A DNA stretch of 64,000 nt from Litoreibacter roseus. GTDB taxonomy: Bacteria > Pseudomonadota > Alphaproteobacteria > Rhodobacterales > Rhodobacteraceae. The stretch covers positions 434,001 to 498,000 of the forward strand of contig NZ_BLJE01000001.1 in the NCBI RefSeq assembly GCF_009811795.1, given 5' to 3'. Below, in pieces: positions 1 to 9,768 of the stretch. The number at the start of each line of letters is the position of its first letter. Positions within the stretch are counted from its first letter, which is position 1. The notes beneath the pieces were generated by a model. It was not told the DNA's origin. It did no database searches and worked only from the letters and a program-made list of their open reading frames with translations. The position numbers were made by a program, and so were the translations under genes.

Positions 1-72
1 CGGTGCGCGTTGTCATCTGTGTCATGGGACAAGGCTGGCAGATCGCAGCGGCAGAGAAAAGGCCCCCAAAGC

Positions 73-103
73 AAAAAGGCCCACCACAAGGGCAGGCCTT
101 TCC
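73..103 (-). terminator. Intrinsic terminator of the purine operon
   Basis: Read on the minus strand, the arm AAAGGCC and its complement GGCCTTT (plus positions 95-101 and 75-81) form a hairpin followed by a run of T. It lies about 20 bases past the stop codon of the last gene of the minus-strand operon, which is where a Rho-independent terminator is expected. Confidence 0.7.
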
Positions 104-121
104 GCAAACCAGACGCGTGTC

Positions 122-1204
122 TTAGTTCGGGATGTCGCCGGTCAGACCTTCGACGTAGAAATTCATGCCAGCGAGCGTGCCGTCATCGGCCACTTCGCCG
201 TCCGCCAGCCAATCGCTGCCATCCTGCTTTTTCAGGGGGCCGGTGAACGGATGATACTCGCCCGCTGCCATGGCGTCCCGCAGGGCTTCGGCCTCGGCCT
301 TCACGTCGGCGGGAACCGCGTCCGTGATCTCGCCGATCTCAACCATGCCGGGCGCGATACCGTCCCACGTGTCTGTGCTTTCCCACGTGCCGTCCATCAC
401 CGCGCGAACGCGGTCGATGTAGTAAGGTGCCCAATTGTCGATGATTGAGGACACACGCGGGCTCGGCTTGAACTCGGCCATATCAGAGGCTTGACCGAAC
501 CCGATCACACCCTCGACCTTCTCGGCCGCCGCCAGCGGCGCGGTGGAATCGGTGTGTTGCAGGATTACGTCCGCACCCTGTTCGATCAGCGCTGTGGCCG
601 CATCCGCTTCCTTGGCAGGATCAAACCATGTGTAGGCCCAGACGATGTTGAATTCGACATCCGGGTTCACGCGCTTGGCGTGGATATAGGCCGCGTTGAT
701 GCCCCGGATCACTTCGGGGATCGGGAAGGACGCGATGTAGCCGATCTTGTTCGACTTCGTCATCTTGCCCGCGATGTGGCCTTGCACGGCGCGTCCTTCG
801 TAGAACCGGGCGGAATAGGTCGAGACGTTTTCGGCGCGCTTGTAGCCCGTCGCGTGCTCAAACTTCACTTCGGGGAATTTCTTCGCCACGTTGATCGTCG
901 GATCCATGTAGCCAAAGGATGTGGTGAAGATGATATCCGCACCGCCCAGGGCCATCTGCGTCATTACGCGTTCGGCATCGGCACCTTCGGGCACGCTTTC
1001 CTGAAAGACTGTTTCGACCTTGTCACCGAACTCCGCCTCGACGGCGAGACGGCCCTGATCGTGCTCATAGGTCCAGCCGCCATCGCCCACGGGGCCGACA
1101 TAGACAAAGCCGACTTTCGTGGGCTCATGGCCGTCGGCAAATACAGCGCCCGCACTCAGCACAAATGCGGCAGCGGCGCCTTTCAGAAGCGTTCTCTTGT
1201 TCAT
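122..1204 (-). CDS. BMP-family ABC transporter substrate-binding protein (purine/nucleoside uptake)
   Basis: 360-aa periplasmic binding protein of the Med/PnrA-like BMP family, the solute receptor of nucleoside-type ABC importers. An N-terminal signal peptide (MNKRTLLKGAAAAFVLSAGA) is followed by the family's opening strand KVGFVYVGPVGDGGWTYEHD. I start at the ATG at 1204 rather than ten codons upstream because GGGGAG precedes it at proper spacing and the signal peptide then begins cleanly. It is the last gene of the xdhABC-transporter operon, 30 bases after the second permease, so the ligand is probably a purine base or nucleoside such as xanthine or hypoxanthine; ligand identity is inference from context. 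Confidence 0.88.
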   Translation of the reverse strand: MNKRTLLKGAAAAFVLSAGAVFADGHEPTKVGFVYVGPVGDGGWTYEHDQGRLAVEAEFGDKVETVFQESVPEGADAERVMTQMALGGADIIFTTSFGYMDPTINVAKKFPEVKFEHATGYKRAENVSTYSARFYEGRAVQGHIAGKMTKSNKIGYIASFPIPEVIRGINAAYIHAKRVNPDVEFNIVWAYTWFDPAKEADAATALIEQGADVILQHTDSTAPLAAAEKVEGVIGFGQASDMAEFKPSPRVSSIIDNWAPYYIDRVRAVMDGTWESTDTWDGIAPGMVEIGEITDAVPADVKAEAEALRDAMAAGEYHPFTGPLKKQDGSDWLADGEVADDGTLAGMNFYVEGLTGDIPN

Positions 1205-1234
1205 TCTTGGTTTCTCCCCAGTGTTAGACATGCC

Positions 1235-2170
1235 TCACGTCGAGGCGTGGAAAATACGGCCCAGACAGGCGGGCGCAGCAGCGCGCACACGACCCTTTGA
1301 GGCTGACATGACCACAAGCACCGCGATGGTTATCAGATATGGGCTCATGGACAAGTACTCGACCGGGATCGCAAGCCCCGCCGCTTGCAGATTTAGCTGC
1401 AAAACTGTGACGCCGCCAAAAAGATAGGCACCCAGTAGCACCCGCGGGGCGCGCCAGCTGCCGAAAACGACAATGGCCAGTGCGATCCAGCCCGCACCCG
1501 CCGTCATGCCTTCGGTCCATTGAGGCACGCGGATCAGGCTCAGATACGCACCACCCAGCCCCGCGCAGGCCCCGCCGAACATGATGGCACAAAGCCGGAC
1601 GCGCACGACCTTGTAGCCAAGGGCATGGGCTGCATCATGGTTTTCACCAACCGCCCGCAGGATCAGACCGACCCGTGTGAACTTCAACACGGCCCAAACC
1701 GCAATCACCAGCGCAAGGGAGACATAGACCATGATGTCATGGTTGAAGAACATGCCCCCCACGACGGGCAGATCGCTAAGGACCGGAATGTCGAGCCGGG
1801 CTGTGGCAGGCGGGCGGATCCCCACATAGCTCTGGCCGACAAGGGCCGAGAACCCAAGCCCGAACAGCGTCAAGGCAAGCCCGGTGGCCACCTGATTGGA
1901 CAAAAGCGATTGGGTCAGGATTCCGAAGATCAGCGACAGGATTGCCCCGCCAACCGCTGCGGCGACAAACCCCAAGAAGGGCGAGCCGGTGTTGACGGCA
2001 ATGGCAAACCCGCAGATCGCGCCGGTGATCATCATCCCCTCGACGCCCAAATTCAGAACGCCCGATTTCTCAACCACCAACTCGCCCAACGCGGCGAGCA
2101 AAACAGGTGTAGAGGCCACCATGATCGAGGCCACCAAAAGGACCGGGTTGATCGAGGACAGATCCATCAT
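1235..2170 (-). CDS. ABC transporter permease, nucleoside-type (second permease)
   Basis: 311-aa very hydrophobic inner-membrane protein with about eight to nine predicted membrane segments and the family sequence LGVEGMMITGAI near residues 40-50, typical of the NupQ/YufQ-like permease in BMP importers. Its start codon overlaps the stop of the upstream permease by four bases (ATGA), indicating translational coupling. It should form the channel as a heterodimer with the 360-aa permease. Substrate is inferred to be a purine from the linked xanthine dehydrogenase genes. Confidence 0.88.
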   Translation of the reverse strand: MMDLSSINPVLLVASIMVASTPVLLAALGELVVEKSGVLNLGVEGMMITGAICGFAIAVNTGSPFLGFVAAAVGGAILSLIFGILTQSLLSNQVATGLALTLFGLGFSALVGQSYVGIRPPATARLDIPVLSDLPVVGGMFFNHDIMVYVSLALVIAVWAVLKFTRVGLILRAVGENHDAAHALGYKVVRVRLCAIMFGGACAGLGGAYLSLIRVPQWTEGMTAGAGWIALAIVVFGSWRAPRVLLGAYLFGGVTVLQLNLQAAGLAIPVEYLSMSPYLITIAVLVVMSASKGRVRAAAPACLGRIFHAST

Positions 2171-3249
2171 GCCACCTTTGCCCGGCCGAACCGGATGCGA
2201 AAATTCGACAGGGTGTCCATCGCCAGCAGGAAGAACAGAAGCATCCCCTGAAACGCATCAATGGACGCCGACGGCAATCCCAGATTGGTCTGCGCGGCCT
2301 CGCCGCCAATGTAGGTCAACGCAATCAGAAGCCCGGCCAGCAGGATCCCCACCGGATGAAGCCTGCCCAGAAACGCTACGATGATTGCCGTGAAGCCATA
2401 GCCCTGATTGAAGTCGATGCTGATCTGGCCCGCAGGACCGGTCAGTTCGAAAAGCCCCGCCAATCCTGCCAGCGCGCCCGAGATGCCAAGACAGAAGATC
2501 ACCAGCCGGTCCGGATTGACGCCCGAAAACCGCGCGGCGCGCGGGGCCTCGCCAGACACCTTGATCTGAAAGCCCAGCACATGGCGCGTCATCAGGATAT
2601 AGGCAAAGATCACCGCGATTGTGGCCGCCACAACACCCCAATGGGCGCCCGTGCCTGCGATCAACTCCGGGTTGGCGGTGGCCTCGTAGGCCGATAGGTT
2701 GCGCGATCCGGGAAAGCCATTGCCGTCGGGATTTCTGAGCAATCCCAAGGACATGGAGGCGAGGATCTGCTCTGCCACATAGACCAGCAACAGCGAGACG
2801 AGGATTTCGTTGGTGTTGAACTTCACCCGCAACAGCGCGGGGATCATCGCCCAGGCCCAACCGCCGATTGCGCCGAACAGAACCACCAGCGGGAAAATGT
2901 ACCAGCCTGTCATAGGATAGAAGGCCAACCCCACGCCGCCGCCCAGAATTGCGCCGATGATATATTGCCCTTCCGCTCCGATGTTCCAGATCCCGGCGCG
3001 AAAGCCAATGGACAGACCAATGGCGATCAGGACCAGCGGCGCGGCTTTCACCAGCAACTGCCCCCGGTAGTAAAAAGCGAACTCACCAAACAGCGGATCC
3101 CAGAAAATTGTGCGGATCGCCTCGACCGGGGGTTTGCCCAGAAGCGCGAACATCAGCCCGCCTGCGATCATGGTGGCGAAGACGGCAAGCGCGGGGGTCA
3201 GGGCGGCCCACAGGCGAGACGGCGCGGGCCTGCGCTCCAGCCGGATCAC
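2167..3249 (-). CDS. ABC transporter permease, nucleoside-type (first permease)
   Basis: 360-aa polytopic membrane protein with the motif NIGAEGQYIIGAI around residues 88-100, characteristic of the NupP/YufP-like permease of BMP-dependent nucleoside importers. The start is a GTG overlapping the ATPase stop (GTGA), and its own stop overlaps the next permease start, so all transporter genes are translationally coupled. Works with the 311-aa permease as the membrane heterodimer. Confidence 0.88.
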   Translation of the reverse strand: MIRLERRPAPSRLWAALTPALAVFATMIAGGLMFALLGKPPVEAIRTIFWDPLFGEFAFYYRGQLLVKAAPLVLIAIGLSIGFRAGIWNIGAEGQYIIGAILGGGVGLAFYPMTGWYIFPLVVLFGAIGGWAWAMIPALLRVKFNTNEILVSLLLVYVAEQILASMSLGLLRNPDGNGFPGSRNLSAYEATANPELIAGTGAHWGVVAATIAVIFAYILMTRHVLGFQIKVSGEAPRAARFSGVNPDRLVIFCLGISGALAGLAGLFELTGPAGQISIDFNQGYGFTAIIVAFLGRLHPVGILLAGLLIALTYIGGEAAQTNLGLPSASIDAFQGMLLFFLLAMDTLSNFRIRFGRAKVA

Positions 3250-4787
3250 GCGGTTGCCTCGTGCATGTCATGGGCACCGCCCAGCATCAGGCCGATCTGC
3301 TCAACGGTCAGCCCCGCAGCGGGAACCGGTGCGCTGAGACGCCCCTCGTTCAGGGCGCAGAAGCGGTCGCAAATCTCCATCAACTCATCCAGATCCTGAC
3401 TGATCACCACAACCGCCGCGCCCTTCGCAGCCAGATCCAGAAGCGCCTGACGGATCGCGGCGGCAGCACTGGCATCGACCCCCCATGTGGGCTGGTTGAC
3501 GACCAGAACATCCGGGCGCTGCATGATCTCACGCCCGATGACGAATTTCTGCAGATTGCCGCCCGAGAGAGACCGCGCCGCCACACGGGCCGAGGGCGTC
3601 CGTACATCGAACCGCGCGATGATCGCGTCCGCGAAACTGCCGGACTTCGTCCAGTTGATCAGGCCGCTCCGGGCCAGACCTTCCCGCGTACGCCCGGTCA
3701 GCAAGGCGTTCTCGATGAGGCTCATGGCAGGCGCTGCGGCGTGCCCCAGTCGTTCTTCGGGGGCCACCAGAAGACCCGCCGCCCGTCGCTGCGCGGGTCC
3801 AGCCGTGCTCAGATCGTCGTTGCGGATGAAAACACTGCCGCTTGGGCTAAGTTGCTCGCCCGACAGCGCGGCCGTCAGTTCGTCCTGGCCATTGCCCGCA
3901 ACACCCCCGATGCCCAGAACCTCGCCCTTGCGCACCTCCAGCGAGATGTCCTTCAGCGCCGTGCCGAACTCGGACGGCGCGGGCAGGGACAGCTCCCGGA
4001 TCGAGAGCGCAACCGGCCCTTCGTCATGCGCCTTGCGCTCAGGCACTTGCAGCACAGTGCCGACCATCATCTCGGCCATGGCGCGCGCGGTTTCCTCTTG
4101 CGGATTGCAGGTCGCAATTTTTTTGCCCAGACGCAGAACAGTGGCCGCGTCACACAGGCGCCGGATCTCTTCCAGCTTGTGCGAAATATAGAGGATCGAC
4201 GTCCCCTCGATCTTCAGTTTCTCCAGCGTTTTGAACAGGATATCGACCTCTTGCGGGGTCAGCACACTGGTGGGCTCGTCCATGATCAAGAGCTGGGGAT
4301 TTTGCAGGAGGCAGCGAATGATCTCCACCCGCTGACGTTCTCCGGCGGACAGATCGCCCACCACGCGAAACGGGTCCAGCGGCAAACCATACGCCTCCGA
4401 CACATCCCGGATACGCGCCGCCAGATCACGCATGCGGGGCGGGTGCTCCATCCCAAGCGCGATGTTTTCCGCGACGCTCAATGCCTCGAACAGCGAGAAG
4501 TGCTGGAAGACCATCGCCACACCTGCCGCCCGTGCGGCCCGTGGTTCGGCTGGCGCATAGGGCGCGCCCTTGAAGATCATGCGCCCCGCGTCGGGGGCCA
4601 CAAGCCCGTAGATCATCTTGACCAGTGTGGATTTGCCCGCGCCGTTTTCGCCCAGCAGTGCGTGAACCTCGCCCGGTTGAATGGCAAACGAAACATCATC
4701 ATTGGCGACGACACCGGGATAGGCCTTGGTCAGCCCCTCCAATGTCAAAAGCGCAGTTGAATGCGCGGTCGAATCTTCAGTCGTCAC
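3246..4787 (-). CDS. ABC transporter ATP-binding protein, tandem NBDs (nucleoside-type)
   Basis: 513-aa ATPase with two nucleotide-binding domains, as in sugar/nucleoside CUT2-like and BMP importers. Domain 1 has a full Walker A (GENGAGKST, residues 46-54), signature LSAGERQR and Walker B with MDEPTS. Domain 2 has the degenerate P-loop GVAGNGQDE and the signature LSGGNLQK, with Walker B ending NQPTWGVD; such a degenerate second site is normal in this family. GTG start overlaps the xdhC stop by four bases. It energises uptake of the presumed purine substrate. Confidence 0.9.
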   Translation of the reverse strand: MTTEDSTAHSTALLTLEGLTKAYPGVVANDDVSFAIQPGEVHALLGENGAGKSTLVKMIYGLVAPDAGRMIFKGAPYAPAEPRAARAAGVAMVFQHFSLFEALSVAENIALGMEHPPRMRDLAARIRDVSEAYGLPLDPFRVVGDLSAGERQRVEIIRCLLQNPQLLIMDEPTSVLTPQEVDILFKTLEKLKIEGTSILYISHKLEEIRRLCDAATVLRLGKKIATCNPQEETARAMAEMMVGTVLQVPERKAHDEGPVALSIRELSLPAPSEFGTALKDISLEVRKGEVLGIGGVAGNGQDELTAALSGEQLSPSGSVFIRNDDLSTAGPAQRRAAGLLVAPEERLGHAAAPAMSLIENALLTGRTREGLARSGLINWTKSGSFADAIIARFDVRTPSARVAARSLSGGNLQKFVIGREIMQRPDVLVVNQPTWGVDASAAAAIRQALLDLAAKGAAVVVISQDLDELMEICDRFCALNEGRLSAPVPAAGLTVEQIGLMLGGAHDMHEATA

Positions 4788-5734
4788 GATGCGATATCTG
4801 CCCCAGAGTTGGCTGCCCCGCCGCCCAAGCGGGATGTGCCTGCCATGTCCGAACAGGACAGTAGCCCCGCTGCCACGCCAACTGCAATGGCCTGCGGGTG
4901 TTTGCCAAGGCCGGGCTGCCCGATCGGGCAGGAAATCTGGTCGATCCGCGCGGTTTCATGGCCCAGATCGCGCAGGCGCGACCGGAACCGAGCCCATTTG
5001 GTGTCCGATCCAATCAGTCCCGCCGAGGCAAACCGTGTGTTCAGAATCCGATGGCAAAGCTCCAGATCCAGCGCGTGGGAATAGGTCAGCACCAAATGGT
5101 GCGCGTCAGCCGGGGCCAGCGCGACGGCCTCTGCCGGGTTTTCAGCGGGCATGACGCGAACGCCACCGGGCACCGTATCCGGGTAACGGTCCAGCCCGGT
5201 GTCGATCCACGTGATCTGAAAATCGGGCAGGGGGGCCAGAACATCGACCAGCGCGCGGCCCACATGACCCGCGCCATAGATCCACAATGGCGTCGCCACA
5301 GGCTGCGCCGCCTCAAACAGCCAACCTTCCGCGAACACCAGCGCACCGTCCCCGGTGCCATTGCGCGCGGCAGCCTCGGCCCGTTGGATCACGAGCGGCT
5401 TCGCGGTCTCACCCGCGATCCGGCGGCTGTAGCACCCGTTGATCTCCAGGGGCGCGTCGAACACTTCCGTCACAAGGCTGACCGCGCCGCCGCAACACTG
5501 ACCCAAGGTCGGGCCAAGAGGGATATGGCGCAGGGACGGGGCGTCGAACGCCTGCAATGCCGCCTCATGTTCCAACGCGCCGCCGCCGATGGTGCCTGAT
5601 TGTCCCCCCGGCCACACCAGCATGGATGCGCCTGCCTCCCGTGGGGTGGAGCCTTTGACGTCGGCTACAACAATCCGCGCGACCCGGCCATGGAGTGCCA
5701 CCGCATCTGCCAGTGCCTTGGTATCAAAGCTCAC
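4784..5734 (-). CDS. xdhC: Xanthine dehydrogenase accessory protein XdhC
   Basis: 316-aa XdhC/CoxI-family chaperone that binds molybdenum cofactor, promotes its sulfuration and inserts it into XdhB. Visible are the N-terminal GQCCGGAVSLV segment with its two adjacent cysteines and a Rossmann-type IYGAGHVGRALVDVL stretch in the C-terminal half. GTG start overlaps the xdhB stop (GTGA). Placement directly after xdhAB matches the classic xdhABC order of Rhodobacter. Cytoplasmic. Confidence 0.93.
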   Translation of the reverse strand: MSFDTKALADAVALHGRVARIVVADVKGSTPREAGASMLVWPGGQSGTIGGGALEHEAALQAFDAPSLRHIPLGPTLGQCCGGAVSLVTEVFDAPLEINGCYSRRIAGETAKPLVIQRAEAAARNGTGDGALVFAEGWLFEAAQPVATPLWIYGAGHVGRALVDVLAPLPDFQITWIDTGLDRYPDTVPGGVRVMPAENPAEAVALAPADAHHLVLTYSHALDLELCHRILNTRFASAGLIGSDTKWARFRSRLRDLGHETARIDQISCPIGQPGLGKHPQAIAVGVAAGLLSCSDMAGTSRLGGGAANSGADIAS

Positions 5735-8127
5735 CAGCGCACCCGATCCACTGCAGACAATATCTGTTCTGCCGTCGCGGGGGCCTGAAGGTTGGGATAG
5801 TCCGTTCCGCAGGACGCCACTGCGTCTGACAGGGCCAGAAATGCCGAAATCCCCAGCATCAATGGCGGCTCCCCCACGGCCTTGGAGCGGTAGATCGTCT
5901 CGGCGGCATTGGCCCCGTCCCAGAGCGAGACATTGAAGATCTCTGGCCGGTCACTGGCGCAGGGGATCTTGTAGGTTGCAGGCGCATGGGTTTTCAGCGC
6001 GCCCGTGTCATCCCAAATCAACTCCTCCATCGTCAGCCAGCCCGCGCCCTGGACATAGCCGCCCTCGATTTGACCAATGTCCAGATCGGGGTTCAGGGAC
6101 TTGCCGCAATCATGCAGGATATCCGTCCGCAGGATCCGGTTCTCGCCGGTCAACGTGTCGATCACCACCTCGGTCGCCGCAGCGCCGTAAGCGAAGTAGT
6201 AAAACGGGCGACCCTGTCCTTTGATCCTGTCCCACGTGACTTCTGGCGTCGCGTAAAACCCGGTGGCTGACAGGGACACGCGGCTCATATAGGCCAACTG
6301 CACCGCGTCCTTGAACGCAATCCGCTCGGCCCCGACCTCAACATGGCCATCCGTGAATATGACCTGATCGGATGCTGCCTGATAGCGTTCTGCGATACAT
6401 GCCGCGATCCGGTCCTTGATGGTATCGCAGGCGATCTTCACCGCCATCCCGTTCAAATCCGTGCCGGACGAGGCGGCCGTCGCCGAGGTGTTGGGCACCT
6501 TGCCCGTATCCGTCGCGGTGATCTTCACATGGTCTAGCGGCACGTCGAAAGCCGCCGCGGCCACTTGCGCAACCTTGGTGAACAACCCCTGACCCATCTC
6601 GGTGCCGCCATGGTTCAGATGGATCGAGCCGTCCTGATACACATGCACCAGCGCGCCCGCCTGATTGAGATGGGTGAGCGTGAACGAAATCCCGAACTTT
6701 ACGGGCGTCAGCGCAATGCCACGCTTGAGCACCGGGTTCGCCTCGTTCCAAGCCGCAACCGATGCCCGGCGCGCTCGGTAATCAGACGACGTTTCCAGGG
6801 CTGCAACCATGTCATGGAGGATAAAATCGGTCACCTCCATGCCGTAGGGCGTCGTCTGAGCGGTCGCAGGTACCGTGCTGACACCGCCACCTTTCGGGGC
6901 CGCACCCCGCGTTGCCAGATCATCCTGAGCGGGGGGCGCCTGAGCCGGTTGATGCCCGTCGCCAGACGCCGCGCTTGTCGCATCCGCCGGTGCGTAAAAA
7001 TTCGCCCGCCGCACCTCCAGCGGATCGCGACCCAGATGATGGGCGATATGATCCACCACACGCTCGATCCCCACCATGCCCTGCGGCCCGCCAAACCCCC
7101 GGAAGGCGGTATTGGACTGGGTGTTGGTCTTCAGCCGATGGGACGTGATCCGCGCGTGTTGCAGATGATAGGCGTTGTCCGCATGCAGCATGGCTCTATC
7201 CGCCACTGGCAAGGACAAATCCTGCGCCCAGCCGCACCGCACAAACTGCTCAAAGATGATGCCCGCAATTCGTCCCTCGCCGTCAAACCCCACGTCATAG
7301 GCAATGCGGAAGTCATGCCGCTTGCCGGTCACGATCATGTCGTCGTCCCGATCATAGCGCATCTTGCAAGCCCGCCCCAGCCGGGCCGCCACCACGGCAC
7401 AAGCCACACAGAGGGCATTGCCCTGACTTTCCTTGCCGCCGAACCCACCACCCATGCGGCGCACTTCGACCCGCACGCTGTTCATAGGCTGGCCCAACGC
7501 CTCAGCCACTTTGTGCTGGATTTCTGTCGGGTGCTGGCTGGACGCGTGGACCACCATATCACCGCCCTCTTGCGGGACGGCGAGGGCGACCTGGCCCTCC
7601 AGATAGAAGTGTTCCTGCCCGCCTATTTCGATCTGACCTGTGACGGTATGCGTCGCCTGCGCGATTGCCGCTTCCGCATCGCCCTTGATGTAAATGCGGG
7701 GTCCGTCCTCGAACCGGCTGTCCGCGGCCAAGGCGTCATCGATTGTCAGCAGCGGCGTCTCTGCGGCGTAGGTGATCTGCCCCAGCCGCGCCGCCTTGCG
7801 CGCCGCCAGATGGCTGGTCGCAACAACCAGAAAGACAGGCTGCCCCAGATAGCAAATCTCGCCCGCGCTCAGGAGCGGCTCGTCATGGGCCGAGGGCGAC
7901 ACATCGTTGTCATGGGGCAGATCATCCGCCTCAAGCACGGCAACCACACCCGGCGCGGCGCGCACAGCGTTCAGGTCAACGTCGGTCATGCGCCCTTTCG
8001 CGATGGTCGAAAGCCCGAACGCCAGATGCAGCGTCCCCGCCGGAACAGGGATGTCATCGGTATACCGCGCGGCCCCCGACACATGGAGCCTGGCCGCATC
8101 ATGGGGCGTCGCGCGATGCACGCTCAT
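5731..8127 (-). CDS. xdhB: Xanthine dehydrogenase, molybdopterin-binding subunit XdhB
   Basis: 798-aa large subunit that oxidises hypoxanthine to xanthine and xanthine to urate at a molybdenum centre. Motifs seen: GGGFGGKE (227-233 region) in the Mo-pterin domain, [10 protein letters not shown] (342-351) and [10 protein letters not shown] near the C-terminus, where the glutamate (about residue 753) corresponds to the catalytic base of the family. Odd: a segment rich in Ala/Pro/Gly (about residues 381-426, plus-strand 6850-6987) sits where orthologues I know run directly from the NFY motif to TPYGMEV. ATG start overlaps the xdhA stop. Confidence 0.95.
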   Translation of the reverse strand: MSVHRATPHDAARLHVSGAARYTDDIPVPAGTLHLAFGLSTIAKGRMTDVDLNAVRAAPGVVAVLEADDLPHDNDVSPSAHDEPLLSAGEICYLGQPVFLVVATSHLAARKAARLGQITYAAETPLLTIDDALAADSRFEDGPRIYIKGDAEAAIAQATHTVTGQIEIGGQEHFYLEGQVALAVPQEGGDMVVHASSQHPTEIQHKVAEALGQPMNSVRVEVRRMGGGFGGKESQGNALCVACAVVAARLGRACKMRYDRDDDMIVTGKRHDFRIAYDVGFDGEGRIAGIIFEQFVRCGWAQDLSLPVADRAMLHADNAYHLQHARITSHRLKTNTQSNTAFRGFGGPQGMVGIERVVDHIAHHLGRDPLEVRRANFYAPADATSAASGDGHQPAQAPPAQDDLATRGAAPKGGGVSTVPATAQTTPYGMEVTDFILHDMVAALETSSDYRARRASVAAWNEANPVLKRGIALTPVKFGISFTLTHLNQAGALVHVYQDGSIHLNHGGTEMGQGLFTKVAQVAAAAFDVPLDHVKITATDTGKVPNTSATAASSGTDLNGMAVKIACDTIKDRIAACIAERYQAASDQVIFTDGHVEVGAERIAFKDAVQLAYMSRVSLSATGFYATPEVTWDRIKGQGRPFYYFAYGAAATEVVIDTLTGENRILRTDILHDCGKSLNPDLDIGQIEGGYVQGAGWLTMEELIWDDTGALKTHAPATYKIPCASDRPEIFNVSLWDGANAAETIYRSKAVGEPPLMLGISAFLALSDAVASCGTDYPNLQAPATAEQILSAVDRVRW

Positions 8128-9491
8128 GGGCGCACCTCCAAAACGTTGGATGGCACGCCCAGACTTTCCACATAGGCCCGCCGCAGCATGTTCTTCGCCG
8201 TCTTCATGCGATAATCGGCAGAGGCGCGCATGTCGCTGAGCGGCTGAAAGTCTTCATCAAATGCCGCCAGCGCGGCTTCGATATTGTCTTCGGTCCACGC
8301 CTTGCCGATGAGCGCTGCCTCCACCGCCAAGGCCCGCCTGGGCGTCCCGGCCATTCCACCAAACGCGATCCGCGCCTTGGCGACCGAGCCTCCGGCCACG
8401 GCGATATTGAAGCACCCGCAGACTGCGCTGATGTCCTGATCGTGCCGCTTGGACAGCTTATAGCATTTCAGGCGGTCCTTCTGGCGCGGAATGCTGACCG
8501 CCTCGACGAACTCACCGGGGCCGCGGTCCTGTTTGCCGTATGCGATGAAGAAATCTTCCAGCGGCATGTCCCGGCGTGCCTCGCCCTTGCGCAGATGCAG
8601 TATCGCGCCCAACGCGATCAGGGCAGGCGGGCTGTCTCCGATCGGCGAGCCGTTGGCGATATTGCCGCCGATGGTGGCCGCGTTGCGCACCTGAACCGAG
8701 CCATAGCGGCGCAGAAGTTCCGCAAACGAGGGGTGTACATCCCGCACCGCTTCCAGAACCTGCGTGATGGTGCAGGCCGCCCCGATACGCAGGGTGTCCC
8801 CCGTTACGTCGATCTGCTGTAAATCCGTACATCGGCTCAGAAAGGCCACCTCTGGCAGATCCCGCAGCTGCTTGGTGACCCAAAGCCCCACATCGGTCGC
8901 GCCCCCGATCAACGTGGCCTCGGGATGTGCAAGGTACCACTCGGCCAAAGCGTCAGCGCTGTCCGGCATGACATGCATCGTCTCGCCCGGATCGAACCCA
9001 TCAAGCGGTTCCGCCATCCATTCGGGCACGGGTTTGGCACTGGCCGCGTCAGCCGCACGAATGATCGGCGCATAGCCCGTGCAGCGACACAGGTTCCCCG
9101 CAAGCTGGTCGTCGTGATCCTTCGCGCCGTTCTTGTGCGCCGCCGCCATCGTCGTGACGAACCCCGGCGTGCAGAACCCGCATTGGGAGCCGTGATGCGC
9201 AACCATCGCCTCCTGTACCGGATGCAATGCGCCGTCCTGCCCGGAAACGCCCTCGACGGTGCGCACGGCAAGACCCTGAAGCTGGGGCAGGAACAGGATG
9301 CAGGCATTCATCGCCCGCGCGGCACCGTCCGCGCCGGTCACGATCACCGAACAGGCGCCGCAATCGCCTTCGTTGCAGCCTTCCTTTGTGCCGGTCAGGC
9401 CACGCTGCTCGCGTAGCCACTCCAGCAGCGTTTCCGTGGCGCCTGCCTCCACGCATTCAGGTTCCCCATTGAGAAGAAACCGCACCGTCAT
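8124..9491 (-). CDS. xdhA: Xanthine dehydrogenase, FeS/FAD subunit XdhA
   Basis: 455-aa small subunit. N-terminal plant-type [2Fe-2S] domain: C39, C44, C47 and C64. Second [2Fe-2S] domain: C104, C107 (CGFC) and C135, C137 (CRC). The rest is the FAD-binding domain with the [11 protein letters not shown] and [16 protein letters not shown] motifs and the CO-dehydrogenase flavoprotein C-terminal domain. It passes electrons from XdhB to NAD+. First gene of the operon with xdhB, xdhC and the purine-type importer. No dedicated regulator gene is adjacent. Confidence 0.95.
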   Translation of the reverse strand: MTVRFLLNGEPECVEAGATETLLEWLREQRGLTGTKEGCNEGDCGACSVIVTGADGAARAMNACILFLPQLQGLAVRTVEGVSGQDGALHPVQEAMVAHHGSQCGFCTPGFVTTMAAAHKNGAKDHDDQLAGNLCRCTGYAPIIRAADAASAKPVPEWMAEPLDGFDPGETMHVMPDSADALAEWYLAHPEATLIGGATDVGLWVTKQLRDLPEVAFLSRCTDLQQIDVTGDTLRIGAACTITQVLEAVRDVHPSFAELLRRYGSVQVRNAATIGGNIANGSPIGDSPPALIALGAILHLRKGEARRDMPLEDFFIAYGKQDRGPGEFVEAVSIPRQKDRLKCYKLSKRHDQDISAVCGCFNIAVAGGSVAKARIAFGGMAGTPRRALAVEAALIGKAWTEDNIEAALAAFDEDFQPLSDMRASADYRMKTAKNMLRRAYVESLGVPSNVLEVRP

Positions 9492-9666
9492 GAGATCAAC
9501 CCGCCGCTTTACCCGAAATGTTCCATAGGTCCCGCGCGCCTTCGATGCGGCGTAGAAGTGCGCTGGTCGTGAGACATCACAAAAGCGTGCCGGGCGCTGT
9601 TTTGCAAGCGAAAGGCACCCAGTCGAAGCAGTGTCTGGTCAGTCTGTCGCAGGACCGCCTCCGGCG

Positions 9667-9722
9667 GGAGTATTTTGACCAGAAAGAAATCCCATCGCTC
9701 TTCTTTCTGGCAGAAATACTCC
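9667..9722. repeat. Long imperfect inverted repeat in the xdhA/GH5 gap
   Basis: Two 22-base arms (9667-9688 and 9701-9722) are complementary except for about three positions and enclose a 12-base loop. The left arm reads GGAGTATTTTGACCAGAAAG. It lies between two minus-strand genes in the 277-bp interval 9492-9768. From memory, similar GGAGTATTTT...GCCAGAAAGA palindromes recur between genes in Roseobacter-group genomes, so it is either a bidirectional terminator or a REP-like dispersed element. I see nothing else in this gap. Confidence 0.7.
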
Positions 9723-9768
9723 GGGGTTTGGGGCAGCGCCCCAAGAGCCTGCCGTTTGTCCGGCGCGG

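Noticed and set aside
3108-4760. 550-codon plus-strand frame opposite the ABC ATPase
   Set aside because: Shadow of the ATPase gene; Arg/His-rich translation, no motif.
6565-8175. 536-codon plus-strand frame opposite xdhB
   Set aside because: Shadow frame; xdhB is unambiguous from its motifs.
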